Positions 1-7,198 of a stretch of 7,716 nt of DNA are shown here, one piece after another. Location: positions 1 through 7,716 of the forward strand of contig SLKH01000186.1 in NCBI GenBank assembly GCA_007134665.1, written 5' to 3'. The notes under the pieces were generated by a model, which was not told the origin of the DNA, did no database searches, and worked only from the letters and a program-made list of their open reading frames with translations. A program made the position numbers and the translations under genes. This stretch comes from Balneolaceae bacterium. Its GTDB lineage: Bacteria > Bacteroidota > Rhodothermia > Balneolales > Balneolaceae. Position 1 is the first letter of the stretch, and every line of letters begins with the position of its first letter.

Positions 1-427
1 AGAAAAATGGCTGACTGTTAACCGGTATTCAGGTGATGGAGCTCTCGAAGAATGTTTCAAAAAATTAAAAAGAGAGGGATACCTGTTAATAGCCACATCG
101 CCGGATCAATCGAGCCCTGATATTTCTGAAATACCAGTTGATCAGAAAATCAGCCTGATATTTGGTGCGGAGTTAACCGGTTTAAGTGAGGAAGCTTTCG
201 ATATGGCAGATATCAAGTGTAAAATTCCAATGCTGGGCTTTACTGAAAGTTTCAATATATCCGTGAGTGCTGCAATTTGTATGTATGAATTGACAAACCG
301 ATTAAGAAATTCCGGTGTCCAGTGGCGTTTGTCTGATGAAGAGAAACTGATTTTCCGGTATCTTTGGCTGAAAAAAACGATCCGTGCCGGAGAGAAACTG
401 GTTCACAAATATCTGAATGGAACCTGA
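1..427 (+). CDS. trmH: tRNA (guanosine(18)-2'-O)-methyltransferase TrmH, 3' part (partial at left edge)
   Basis: The frame is open from base 2 through the left edge, giving 141 visible codons, so the 5' end lies outside the window. The protein is the C-terminal part of a SpoU/TrmH-class (SPOUT, trefoil-knot) methyltransferase, which by family 2'-O-methylates G18 in the tRNA D-loop using S-adenosylmethionine. Visible marks are motif 2, IFGAELTGLS at visible residues 53-62 with the conserved Glu, and motif 3, IPMLGFTESFNISVSAAI at 75-92 with the Ser/Asn pair that helps form the AdoMet knot. After the knot comes the TrmH-type tail, with VQWRLSDEEK followed by a basic helix. That tail favours TrmH over RlmB or other SpoU paralogues. 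An internal ATG at 203 falls inside the knot domain and is not the start. The gene converges on the M28 remnant with only 15 bases between stops. The N-terminal catalytic Arg is outside the window. Confidence 0.9.
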   Translation, partial: EKWLTVNRYSGDGALEECFKKLKREGYLLIATSPDQSSPDISEIPVDQKISLIFGAELTGLSEEAFDMADIKCKIPMLGFTESFNISVSAAICMYELTNRLRNSGVQWRLSDEEKLIFRYLWLKKTIRAGEKLVHKYLNGT

Positions 428-442
428 TTCTCTACTCCTAAT

Positions 443-1029
443 CTATCGCGGAAGATTTTCATCCATTTGCGCTACCACATACGTGATAACAGCCATTACA
501 GCGACACTTTTATTAAATTCATCCTTGTCTAATTTATCAATCGTATCTGCGTGTGTGTGATGATACCAAAAGTATTTAGTCGCATCCGGTACTAATCCGG
601 CACCCGGGATTCCTTCTGCAATTAATGGAGTCAGATCGGGTGCCCCGAATCCAGGTTCGATTTCCAGGTTCGAAATTGGCTGAAGCAATTTTACATCTTC
701 AGGAGTCAGGGTAGCATGAGGAATTTTTTTAATCCCTTCTTCATAGCGGGAATTTCCAGTGTGAGGAGTCTGCATTGAAGCATTTCAAGTGTCCAATCGA
801 TCGATTCTTCAAGGATTTTTGATCCGCTAAATCTACCTGGAAAATAATCAACAAAATATGTAAGCCTTTCCCAGCCAATAGTATTTGCGAGAGACTTTTC
901 AATGATTTTATCCGATATATCCTGGAAATCGTCTAAGTTTAAGCTTTGTGAGTATACGAACTGTGAGTGGAATACAAATACGAGTGCGAAAGCAAAAATA
1001 ATATAAATCCGACAGAGTTTATATGCCAT
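443..1029 (-). pseudogene. M28 family metallopeptidase (carboxypeptidase Q-like), internally deleted and frameshifted
   Basis: Two leftward reading pieces in different frames match the two ends of one exported M28 zinc peptidase. The N-terminal piece starts at 1029. It has a hydrophobic signal peptide (about residues 8-27, ending near VYSQS) and the family's early motif WERLTYFVDYFPGRFSGSK, then IDWTLEMLQ, with homology fading near base 775. The C-terminal piece (about 775-443) begins near QTPHTGNS. It continues with LLQPISNLEIEPGFGAPDL and GIPGAGL, then YFWYHHTHADT, which carries the last zinc-binding His, and the usual end VVAQMDENLPR. About 250-270 codons that should lie between them are absent; this is estimated from the usual family length of about 460-470 residues. 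The missing part holds most zinc ligands and the catalytic Glu. The frame changes at the junction, so no full product is possible. I infer a single out-of-frame internal deletion; an assembly error is the alternative. The gene lies downstream of the M23 gene on the same strand. Confidence 0.85.
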
Positions 1030-1223
1030 GGTGATTACAGATATACGGGTGAAGTTGTGTAAATGGAAAAGCTGTAAAAGTAAAATGTTACCCTGTCAGC
1101 TAATGATAAGGTAAATACTTTATTTAAACCTTTATATCCAGGTTAAGAAATGTATGTTGTTTTTAATGATTGACCAATTGGTAAACAAAAAATCGTGTAC
1201 AAATTAGATTGGCTGTTCAATCA

Positions 1224-2198
1224 TTAATCCATAGACATCGGGTTGTTTCTGGCAATATCCTGATACATAAGGTACTCTTCAGGTGTAGTATCAGCTATCA
1301 GGTAGTTCATGGGGTCTACAGGGCTCCCATTGATATGAACTTCATAGTGCAGGTGAGGGCCCTGAGTCATACCTGTATTGCCGGAATAGCCGATGACATC
1401 ACCTCTTTGAACTTCTGTGCCGGATCGTATGCCATCCGCAAAACCGGACAAGTGAGCGTATCGTGTTTCGATTCCCTGGCCATGATCCAAAACTATCATC
1501 AATCCATAATTTCCGCGGCGTGCTGCAACTTTGACGGTCGCATCTCCTGTAGCGTAAATAGGTGTACCTATATCAGCCCTGAAATCCAAACCTTCATGCA
1601 TTCGTCTGTATTTGAGAACCGGATGCATTCTCATACCAAAACCGCTCAAAACGATTCCGCTTGTAGGCTTGATTGCAGGCACATGTCTTAAAAAATCCTG
1701 GTTTTCATTGTAGTATGCCTGAATTTCTTCAAAGGATACTTGTTGAATTCCCAATCGTCGTTCCAGGTTGTCGATCTTACTGGCAGTCCAGCGTAAAATT
1801 TCTGATGTCTCCTGGCTGTAGATATCAAAATCGGAATAAGGGTCAGAACCACCAACACCAGCCATGCGTTCTTCCGGGGAAATTGGATCCATGCCAAGTA
1901 CGGAGCGGTACATTTCATTATCCATTTCGACAATCGATTCCATTTGGGATTCGAGTTTTACAATCGATTCCCTGGTATATTGCATTTGTTCCAGAAGCGT
2001 TTCATTTTCAGCTTTAAGTGCTAACTCAGCGGGAGTTCCAATATAATTGGAAAGAAGTGTAAGTCCGATAGCCGCTAATACAACACCATTCAATATCCAT
2101 AAACACGCTGTATAAACGACCATGTCAAATTTGTTCTGTATTACAGGTACAAATTCACATTTCTCTTCGTCGTAGTAGTAGTGATTATTGAGAGACAT
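1224..2198 (-). CDS. membrane-anchored M23 family peptidoglycan endopeptidase
   Basis: A 324-residue protein with a short Tyr/Glu-rich cytoplasmic head, one transmembrane segment (about residues 26-50), a coiled-coil-like stretch (about 60-95) and a C-terminal LytM/M23 domain (about 180-298). All expected zinc and catalytic residues are present: H201 and D205 in HEGLDF, H249 in RYAHL, and H282/H284 in PHLHYE. By family it cuts peptide cross-bridges in murein in the periplasm, in wall growth or separation of daughter cells. The intact site suggests an active enzyme, not a degenerate NlpD/EnvC-type activator. The N-terminal anchor plus coiled coil resembles MepM-like and FCB-group M23 proteins. 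It follows hprK by 85 bases on the same strand and may be cotranscribed or have its own promoter. No clear Shine-Dalgarno precedes the ATG at 2198, which was chosen because it gives the complete membrane anchor. The exact substrate bond cannot be read from sequence. Confidence 0.92.
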   Translation of the reverse strand: MSLNNHYYYDEEKCEFVPVIQNKFDMVVYTACLWILNGVVLAAIGLTLLSNYIGTPAELALKAENETLLEQMQYTRESIVKLESQMESIVEMDNEMYRSVLGMDPISPEERMAGVGGSDPYSDFDIYSQETSEILRWTASKIDNLERRLGIQQVSFEEIQAYYNENQDFLRHVPAIKPTSGIVLSGFGMRMHPVLKYRRMHEGLDFRADIGTPIYATGDATVKVAARRGNYGLMIVLDHGQGIETRYAHLSGFADGIRSGTEVQRGDVIGYSGNTGMTQGPHLHYEVHINGSPVDPMNYLIADTTPEEYLMYQDIARNNPMSMD

Positions 2199-2283
2199 AG
2201 TTAGTTATCGTAGGTTCTCAAGCGAAAATTCAAGGTATAAACTTAATCTCGTAGTTAAAAGAGTTACTTAAAATGAATTTGTT

Positions 2284-3312
2284 TCACTCAAAATCCCCTT
2301 CAAAGTATTCGATTGCTCTTTTGGGCATTTCACCGCCATCTTTTTTCATGGCAATATGATGTTTTACTTTATCCTGAAACGCTTTCGCTGCATCATACCC
2401 GTAGTGTTCAAGAAGGTAATTCATTGCAATGACTTCAGCAATGACAGTTATGTTTTTTCCTGGTGTAATGGGAAGGTGAATCAAGGGTATTTCTGTATTT
2501 AAAATAGAAACTGAATCGTGATTCAGGCCGGTACGTTCTACATTCGCACTTTCTTCCCACAAGGAGAGATTCAAAACAACTTCAAGCCTTTTCTGATACC
2601 GGATCGACCGTATACCAAACATTGACATTACATCAACAATTCCCAGCCCCCTGATTTCCATAAAATGTTTATTCATCTCTGTGGCAGATGAAATCAGAAC
2701 ATTACTTTTCTTTGACAGCATTACCACATCATCTGCTACGAGCCGGTGTCCTCTTTCAATTAAATCAAGTGCAACTTCACTCTTACCAATACCGGACTTT
2801 CCCGCAATTAATATTCCAATCCCGTAAACATCTACCATGGTTCCGTGAACCATCGTCTGAACGGCAAACTGATCATCAAGAAAATCCCTCAAAAGGTGCA
2901 TAAATTGTGTTGTTTCGAGGTTTGACGAAAATACAGGAATACCAGCTTCATCTGCCATTCTCAGCAAATAACGGGGGAGAGAGTTTTCACTTGTAACAAA
3001 AATTACCGGTACATCGAACTGAAGAATGTTGCCAAATGATTTTTTCTGTTCTGCTCTCGAGAGATGTTCGAGATACCGGGATTCAGTATTACCAATGATC
3101 TGAATACGTTTATAGGTAAAAAGTTCGATATACCCTGCAAGAGCAAGGCCTGGCCGGTGTAAATCAGCATCAGTTACAAATTTTTGATCACACACCGATT
3201 CACTTGCTAAAGCAGTCAGCTCAAGTTTCACTCTTTCACGCAGTTTCTCAATGAGATAGGAAACCTTAATTTCCTCCTTACGGGGAATCGGAGTGTGATC
3301 TTTAAATGGCAT
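2284..3312 (-). CDS. hprK: HPr kinase/phosphorylase
   Basis: 342 residues. The N-terminal HprK_N domain spans about 16-145 and the C-terminal kinase/phosphorylase domain about 150-335. The enzyme phosphorylates HPr (or an HPr-like protein) on the regulatory Ser with ATP or pyrophosphate, and removes the phosphate. Visible motifs are the conserved His-Gly at 156-157, the Walker A loop GKSGIGKS at 171-178, VADD at 192-195, the family signature EIRGLGIVDV at 219-228, and the C-terminal loop PITPGKNITVIAE at 281-293. All core elements are intact. The ATG at 3312 adds about 15 residues ahead of the usual domain start and has no Shine-Dalgarno sequence. A good one (AAGGAGG) lies inside the gene near 3270, but no well-spaced standard start codon follows it, so 3312 is kept. 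It is 20 bases downstream of hpf. No PTS genes are in the window, so the cytosolic target could be a regulatory HPr rather than a sugar-transport one. Confidence 0.96.
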   Translation of the reverse strand: MPFKDHTPIPRKEEIKVSYLIEKLRERVKLELTALASESVCDQKFVTDADLHRPGLALAGYIELFTYKRIQIIGNTESRYLEHLSRAEQKKSFGNILQFDVPVIFVTSENSLPRYLLRMADEAGIPVFSSNLETTQFMHLLRDFLDDQFAVQTMVHGTMVDVYGIGILIAGKSGIGKSEVALDLIERGHRLVADDVVMLSKKSNVLISSATEMNKHFMEIRGLGIVDVMSMFGIRSIRYQKRLEVVLNLSLWEESANVERTGLNHDSVSILNTEIPLIHLPITPGKNITVIAEVIAMNYLLEHYGYDAAKAFQDKVKHHIAMKKDGGEMPKRAIEYFEGDFE

Positions 3313-3332
3313 AAATCTGTATAAGGTTGATA

Positions 3333-3632
3333 TTAATTGTGTTCGAATCTTTTGGTTTTATACTTACGAATCTGTCTTACGATTGTATCTACAACACTAT
3401 TGATCGCCTGCTCATAGGTTTGCCCGGTCTCTTTTGCATTCAATAACTTTTGCGGCACCTTGACCCTCAGCTCTGCAGTGCAGGGATTGTCATGGTCTTT
3501 ACTTGGTTCCAGGATAACATCGCATGCAATGATTTTATCAAAGAATTGCTCAAGTTTTGTGATCTCATCCATGCTGTATTGTTTAAGGTCTCTGCTTGGT
3601 TCAAAATGTCGTGCTGCAAATGTCGTTTTCAT
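3333..3632 (-). CDS. hpf: ribosome hibernation promoting factor, short form (HPF/RaiA/YfiA family)
   Basis: A 99-residue protein covering the single Ribosomal_S30AE domain, with no C-terminal dimerisation extension, so it is a short-form HPF/YfiA. The family binds the 30S decoding channel where mRNA and tRNA sit, and stops translation in starvation or stationary phase. Visible family marks are the opening ARHFEPSRDLKQY (7-19), KLEQFFDKI (26-34) and the basic C-terminal helix DTIVRQIRKYKTKR (82-95), which contacts rRNA. The middle AELRVKVPQKLLNAKETG (53-70) corresponds to the strand and loop of the domain core. This start is well supported: CGGAG lies about 8 bases upstream of the ATG, one of the few good ribosome binding sites in the window. 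The gene sits 20 bases after xerC and 20 before hprK. xerC followed by hpf is a recurrent order in Bacteroidota-type genomes. Confidence 0.94.
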   Translation of the reverse strand: MKTTFAARHFEPSRDLKQYSMDEITKLEQFFDKIIACDVILEPSKDHDNPCTAELRVKVPQKLLNAKETGQTYEQAINSVVDTIVRQIRKYKTKRFEHN

Positions 3633-3652
3633 AGATAGTACTCCGTTGTGAT

Positions 3653-4573
3653 TTATGAATTTTTAGCCCTTGGGTGAGCCTGTTCGTATACATTTTTAAG
3701 TCGTTCCACACTGGTATGAGTGTAAATCTGTGTAGCAGAAAGATCTGAGTGACCGAGAAATTCTTTGATTAGCCTGATGTCAGCCCCTGCATCGAGCATA
3801 TGTGTGGCAAAACTGTGGCGTAAAACATGGGGGCTTTTTTGAGTAATTTCACTGGTCAGGTCAAAGTATCGTTTAACCATTTTTTGAATGATTCTCGGAT
3901 AGATCCGGTGTCCGCCGGAAGCAATAAAAAGGGCTTTACGGGCGTCGTTATCAGTTCGTTTCCCAAATAGTTCACTTCTTGAATTTAAATGCTTTTTAAG
4001 TGATCTAAGTGCTTCATTCCCAATAGGTACAATACGTTCTTTATTACCTTTTCCAGATACTGTTATCTGTTTTAAATTGAAATTCAGATCTGATGTATTG
4101 AGGTTTACAAGTTCGCTTAAGCGAATACCGGTAGAATAAAACAGTTCAAGAATGGCTCTGTCCTGAACCGATTTGGGATCATTATCGCCTGCAAGTTCCA
4201 GCATTCTCCGGATTTCTTCAGGGTGTGCTGTTTTAGGTAATTTTTTTTCTTTTTTTGGTACAATCAGCAAATGTGCAGGGTTTTTTTCAATCAACCTTCG
4301 TTTGAAAGCATATTTAAAGAAAGAACGTATTGCTGCTACTTTTCGTGCGATGGAGCTCCTTGCAATACCTGATTCTGATAATTCGCCAAGCCAAAGCCTG
4401 ATCATAAGTCGGTCTATTTGCTCAATTTGAACTACTTCTTCACCACAATTCTGCTGCGTGGCGCAATGCATTAAGAATTGCTCCAGGTCTATCCTGTAAG
4501 CAGTAAGGGTATGAGGTGAGCTATTGCGCTCTACCTTCAGGTATTTCAGGAATTTTTCAATGAGGTTTCTCAT
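3653..4573 (-). CDS. xerC: tyrosine recombinase XerC
   Basis: With the ATG at 4573 the protein has 306 residues, the usual XerC/D size. It has an N-terminal SAM-like core-binding domain (about 1-90, with NSSPHTLTAYRIDLEQF) and a C-terminal catalytic domain (about 110-296). The full catalytic set is present: R151 in STGIRLSEL, K175 in SGKGNKER, H249 and R252 in PHVLRH, H275 in LGHSDLS, and the nucleophile Y284 in TQIYTH. The ending VYEQAHPRAK resembles XerC more than XerD. By family it resolves chromosome dimers at dif during division, working in the cytoplasm near the septum. An upstream in-frame ATG at 4642 would add 23 hydrophobic residues and overlap the glycosyltransferase gene; that extension is not family-like and was rejected. 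There is no integron or phage context, so a housekeeping recombinase is more likely than a mobile-element integrase. No dif site was found in the window. Confidence 0.92.
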   Translation of the reverse strand: MRNLIEKFLKYLKVERNSSPHTLTAYRIDLEQFLMHCATQQNCGEEVVQIEQIDRLMIRLWLGELSESGIARSSIARKVAAIRSFFKYAFKRRLIEKNPAHLLIVPKKEKKLPKTAHPEEIRRMLELAGDNDPKSVQDRAILELFYSTGIRLSELVNLNTSDLNFNLKQITVSGKGNKERIVPIGNEALRSLKKHLNSRSELFGKRTDNDARKALFIASGGHRIYPRIIQKMVKRYFDLTSEITQKSPHVLRHSFATHMLDAGADIRLIKEFLGHSDLSATQIYTHTSVERLKNVYEQAHPRAKNS

Positions 4574-4620
4574 ACTAATGAATATGCCTACAATGTCTGT
4601 AAAAATAAATTGAAAAACTA

Positions 4621-5787
4621 TCAGACGGAACGTTGTTTCCAATTAATTTTGCGGCCGGTCAATTTATCGATCACTGTCATAATACCAAGAAATTGAAACC
4701 AGGCAACCCCTATAGGGTGAGTGAGGGAATAGAGGGGATTCCACTTAAACCAGGATGCAAGAATAAATCGGTGAACCAGGATCAGAACTATTGCAATGAA
4801 AGAAAGAATGCCCCAAAGCAATTGTCCAAAAATGACAGATACCGGAAGTATAATAAAAGGGACAATATAGACGATTATATGCAAGAGGGCGGCAATTATA
4901 AAATTAAAGTAGGAGTAATTGAATCCCGCAAAAAAATTTTTTCTGAATCCTGATCTTATTTCCGATTCATTCCTGTACATTCTGCATGAAACCTGATCAT
5001 TTCCTTCAAACATTCTGATTTTTAGTCCAAATCCCATAGCGGCTCTTGCAAGGCCTACATCTTCAATAATATTATTTTTTACAACTTCATGAGTACCAAT
5101 ATATTTATAACTTTCCCTTCGAAAAGATATGAATTGACCACACGCAGCAGCAAACATCTTTCTCGTTCTTGATGAGATGAATTTTGGCATCCAGCGGGGT
5201 GAACGATATACATAGACGGATGGAAGGATTGAGATGAATGCGTAATAGACCATTGGGATCAGTGTATTTTCCCAGAAAGTGTTAAGTGTTTGTCTCGGCC
5301 AGACTGTAAGCATTTCAAGGTTGTATTTTTCAAATGCCAGGGCAACCCCTTGCAATGCAGACTTATTTAACGTTACATCAGCATCGATGAAAACAAGTAT
5401 TTTTCCATTTGCGGCGTCTGAGAGCTGTTTGCATGCCCAGGGTTTACCCAGCCAGTTATCCGGCTTCTTTCTGCCGTTTATGGCCGTTAAATGCTGGAAT
5501 TCCTGTTGTAGTTTCTCCATAATTTCTCCTGTACTATCGTCAGAGCGGTCATTTAAAACGATTACTTCATAATTCGAATAATTTTGATTGCAGGCATGCC
5601 GGACACAATTTTCTATATTCATTTCTTCATTTCTGGCTGGAATTAGTACACTTATTGAAATATTTGGAGACTTATTGTCCAATGGCAATGGCTTGAGTTC
5701 AAATCTGTTCCTGAGCAGTATTACTGTTGTAATTGCAAGGTAAATGCAAGCTGCAGTAAGTATTGTTACGAAAGTGATCCCGGTCAT
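4621..5787 (-). CDS. membrane-bound family 2 glycosyltransferase (CruC/HpnB-like; possible carotenoid glycosyltransferase)
   Basis: 388 residues: an N-terminal transmembrane helix (about 4-25), a GT-A catalytic domain (about 42-270) and a hydrophobic C-terminal region (about 295-372) with three or four membrane segments. GT2 marks are SVLIPARNEE (46-55), the nucleotide-binding VLNDRSDDST (77-86), the DxD metal site D135/D137 in FIDAD, and an ED acceptor-site motif E242/D243 in IIEDVGLARA. NWLGKPWACKQL (111-122) is typical of a membrane GT2 subgroup that includes chlorobactene glucosyltransferase CruC, staphyloxanthin-type glycosyltransferases and hopanoid-associated HpnB. It would move a sugar from a nucleotide donor to a lipid acceptor at the inner membrane. 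The divergent neighbour is a CrtC homologue, so a hydroxylated carotenoid is the best-supported acceptor, by inference only. Its stop is 47 bases before xerC, so it may head that transcript. The ATG at 5787 has no evident Shine-Dalgarno sequence. Confidence 0.85.
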   Translation of the reverse strand: MTGITFVTILTAACIYLAITTVILLRNRFELKPLPLDNKSPNISISVLIPARNEEMNIENCVRHACNQNYSNYEVIVLNDRSDDSTGEIMEKLQQEFQHLTAINGRKKPDNWLGKPWACKQLSDAANGKILVFIDADVTLNKSALQGVALAFEKYNLEMLTVWPRQTLNTFWENTLIPMVYYAFISILPSVYVYRSPRWMPKFISSRTRKMFAAACGQFISFRRESYKYIGTHEVVKNNIIEDVGLARAAMGFGLKIRMFEGNDQVSCRMYRNESEIRSGFRKNFFAGFNYSYFNFIIAALLHIIVYIVPFIILPVSVIFGQLLWGILSFIAIVLILVHRFILASWFKWNPLYSLTHPIGVAWFQFLGIMTVIDKLTGRKINWKQRSV

Positions 5788-5879
5788 TTATTGATAAGTG
5801 TAAATGCAAGTTGAGTTGTAAGTTACCCTGGAAACGGATTAACATGAAAAAGCATTCAATACATCACCCTCAATATATT

Positions 5880-5920
5880 TAAACCCAAAAAAGTCGTTAG
5901 ACTTTTTTTAAACAGGTTTA
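5880..5920. other. inverted repeat in the divergent glycosyltransferase/crtC intergenic region
   Basis: AAAAAAGTC (5887-5895) and GACTTTTTT (5900-5908) are perfect reverse complements around a 4-base loop, GTTA. An outer pair, TAAACC (5880-5885) and GGTTTA (5915-5920), extends the dyad with a bulge on each side. It lies between two divergent genes, 93 bases from the glycosyltransferase start and 61 from the crtC ATG. Possible roles are a regulator-binding dyad, a bidirectional terminator isolating the two units, or an RNA hairpin in the crtC leader. The stem is AT-rich and would be weak as a classical terminator. The dyad is seen directly; its role is unknown. Confidence 0.5.
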
Positions 5921-5980
5921 TCATACCTGGAGACAGGTCATGCCGGAATCTACATCAGGTGAATCAAATTATCATTGAAT

Positions 5981-7063
5981 ATGAAGATTATATCAGACTA
6001 TACCAGGGATACTGCAAGTAAAAAGAAAAACAGAGGCAGTTATGAATGGTGGTATTTTGATGGAATATCAAAAGATAGAGAGTATAGTTTTGTAATTATT
6101 TTTTATGAAGGAAATCCTTTCTCACGAAGATATATACAGGCTTTGTCATCGGGAAATAACTACAAGTATCAGAATGCAAAAGAATATCCGGCGCTTAGTA
6201 TTTCCATCTACAGTAAAGGTAAACCTGTCTATTACGGTTTTTGTGAATATGAAGCTGAGAATGCATTTTTCGATTCTGAAAAAATAAAAGGTAAGGCCGG
6301 TAATAGTGAATTTAGCTGTAGTATAAGAAATGAAAAACTTATATATGAAATCAGGCTTGATCAGAAATTGCCATCAGGTGATAGTGTAAAAGGAACATTA
6401 AAATTTACTTCAGATATAGGTGATAATTTACTAAATAGTAAATGGTTAGATAATCATACTTCGAGCCATATATGGAACCTCGTGCAACCGCAATCAGATG
6501 TTGAAGGTGAGTTTATAATAGGAGGGTACCTGCCACGCACGATCCGATTTACCGGACAGGGATATCATGACCATAATCTTGGCCTTGAACCGATGGATAA
6601 TAGTTTTCTGGAGTGGTATTGGGGGAGGTTCCACTTTGAGGATTCCACATTTGTCTATTATATCATGAAGAAGAAATCTGGTGATCAATTCCAGGCCTGG
6701 CACCTGGGCAAGAATGGATCTTGTGTTACGATTGACAATACATTTGATCTTGAGTATAAATCATTAAACTTATTTGGCTTATATAGCTCAAGGAAAATTG
6801 TCATTGTCGGAAACGGAACAAACTGCCTTGTTCAGCAGGATCAGCTTATGGACAATGGCCCATTCTATCAGCGATTTTCAAGTTCAATTGTTATGAAGTC
6901 GGCAGGTGGGGTGAAGCAAACAAGAGGAATTACTGAATATATCCATCCTGGAAGAATCAATAATCGGATATTTTGGCCACTCGTAAACATGAGAATTGTA
7001 TATCCGGGGAAGAAAAGTCATTGGGTACAGCAAAGCCCAAGGCTTTACAGGTGGACCTGGTAA
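5981..7063 (+). CDS. crtC: CrtC-family carotenoid 1,2-hydratase (hydroxyneurosporene synthase-like)
   Basis: 360 residues from the ATG at 5981; a TTG two codons upstream (5975) is possible. The fold is the CrtC/AttH double-lipocalin type. The start GSYEWWYFDG (residues 19-28) followed by FVIIFYEGNPFS matches the CrtC opening. The core HIWNLVQP (163-170) and FTGQGYHDHNLGLEPMDNSFLEWYWGR (first residues 190-209, ending at 216) match the CrtC centre. H163, W165, Y195 and D197 sit where hydratase residues reported as catalytically important (His, Trp, Tyr, Asp) would align; that alignment is by eye. By family the enzyme adds water across the C1-C2 double bond of an acyclic carotenoid end, giving a tertiary alcohol. 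No signal peptide is evident. The gene is divergent from a membrane glycosyltransferase that could use such an alcohol. The substrate is unproven; another lipid-modifying role is possible. Confidence 0.8.
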   Translation: MKIISDYTRDTASKKKNRGSYEWWYFDGISKDREYSFVIIFYEGNPFSRRYIQALSSGNNYKYQNAKEYPALSISIYSKGKPVYYGFCEYEAENAFFDSEKIKGKAGNSEFSCSIRNEKLIYEIRLDQKLPSGDSVKGTLKFTSDIGDNLLNSKWLDNHTSSHIWNLVQPQSDVEGEFIIGGYLPRTIRFTGQGYHDHNLGLEPMDNSFLEWYWGRFHFEDSTFVYYIMKKKSGDQFQAWHLGKNGSCVTIDNTFDLEYKSLNLFGLYSSRKIVIVGNGTNCLVQQDQLMDNGPFYQRFSSSIVMKSAGGVKQTRGITEYIHPGRINNRIFWPLVNMRIVYPGKKSHWVQQSPRLYRWTW

Positions 7064-7117
7064 ATTTCTAAAATATTGAAATGAAACCAGTTGAGATATT
7101 TTATCTTTAATAATTAT

Positions 7118-7150
7118 AAAAAAAGGTGACCTGCTAATAAGCAGGCCACC
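7118..7150 (-). terminator. intrinsic terminator of the fasciclin gene
   Basis: Read on the minus strand, GGTGGCCTGC (7150-7141), loop TTATTA, then GCAGGTCACC (7134-7125) form a 10-pair stem with one G-U pair, followed at once by seven T (7124-7118). On the plus strand the same position is an A-C mismatch, and the sequence after the stem is CGGGTTTGGG, with no U tract. The signal therefore points to leftward transcription. It lies about 50 bases past the fasciclin stop, and crtC ends some 55 bases to the left of the T tract. Confidence 0.85.
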
Positions 7151-7198
7151 CGGGTTTGGGATGTACGGAAGTTAACCTCCCGTAACGCTCATTGTAAT

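Noticed and set aside
1173..1182. Palindrome ACCAATTGGT in the gap between the M23 gene and the M28 remnant
   Set aside because: Only ten bases, no loop and no adjacent T tract on either strand; it may be an operator or chance. The rest of 1030-1223 shows no gene or convincing promoter.
1202..1235. Weak hairpin (GATTG/CAATC on the minus strand) just after the M23 stop
   Set aside because: A five-pair stem with the nearest T run well downstream is too weak to call a terminator.
1209..1691. A 160-codon open frame on the plus strand opposite the M23 gene
   Set aside because: It is antisense to a complete, well-conserved peptidase domain, its translation resembles no family I know, and it reflects the codon pattern of the opposite strand.
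4574..4642. N-terminal extension of xerC from an ATG at 4642
   Set aside because: It overlaps the end of the glycosyltransferase gene and adds 23 hydrophobic residues absent from XerC/D proteins; the ATG at 4573 gives the normal length.
5740..5810. Direct repeat GTAAATGCAAG at 5740-5750 and 5800-5810
   Set aside because: Two short copies, one inside the coding sequence of the glycosyltransferase; not enough to claim a regulatory array or attachment site.
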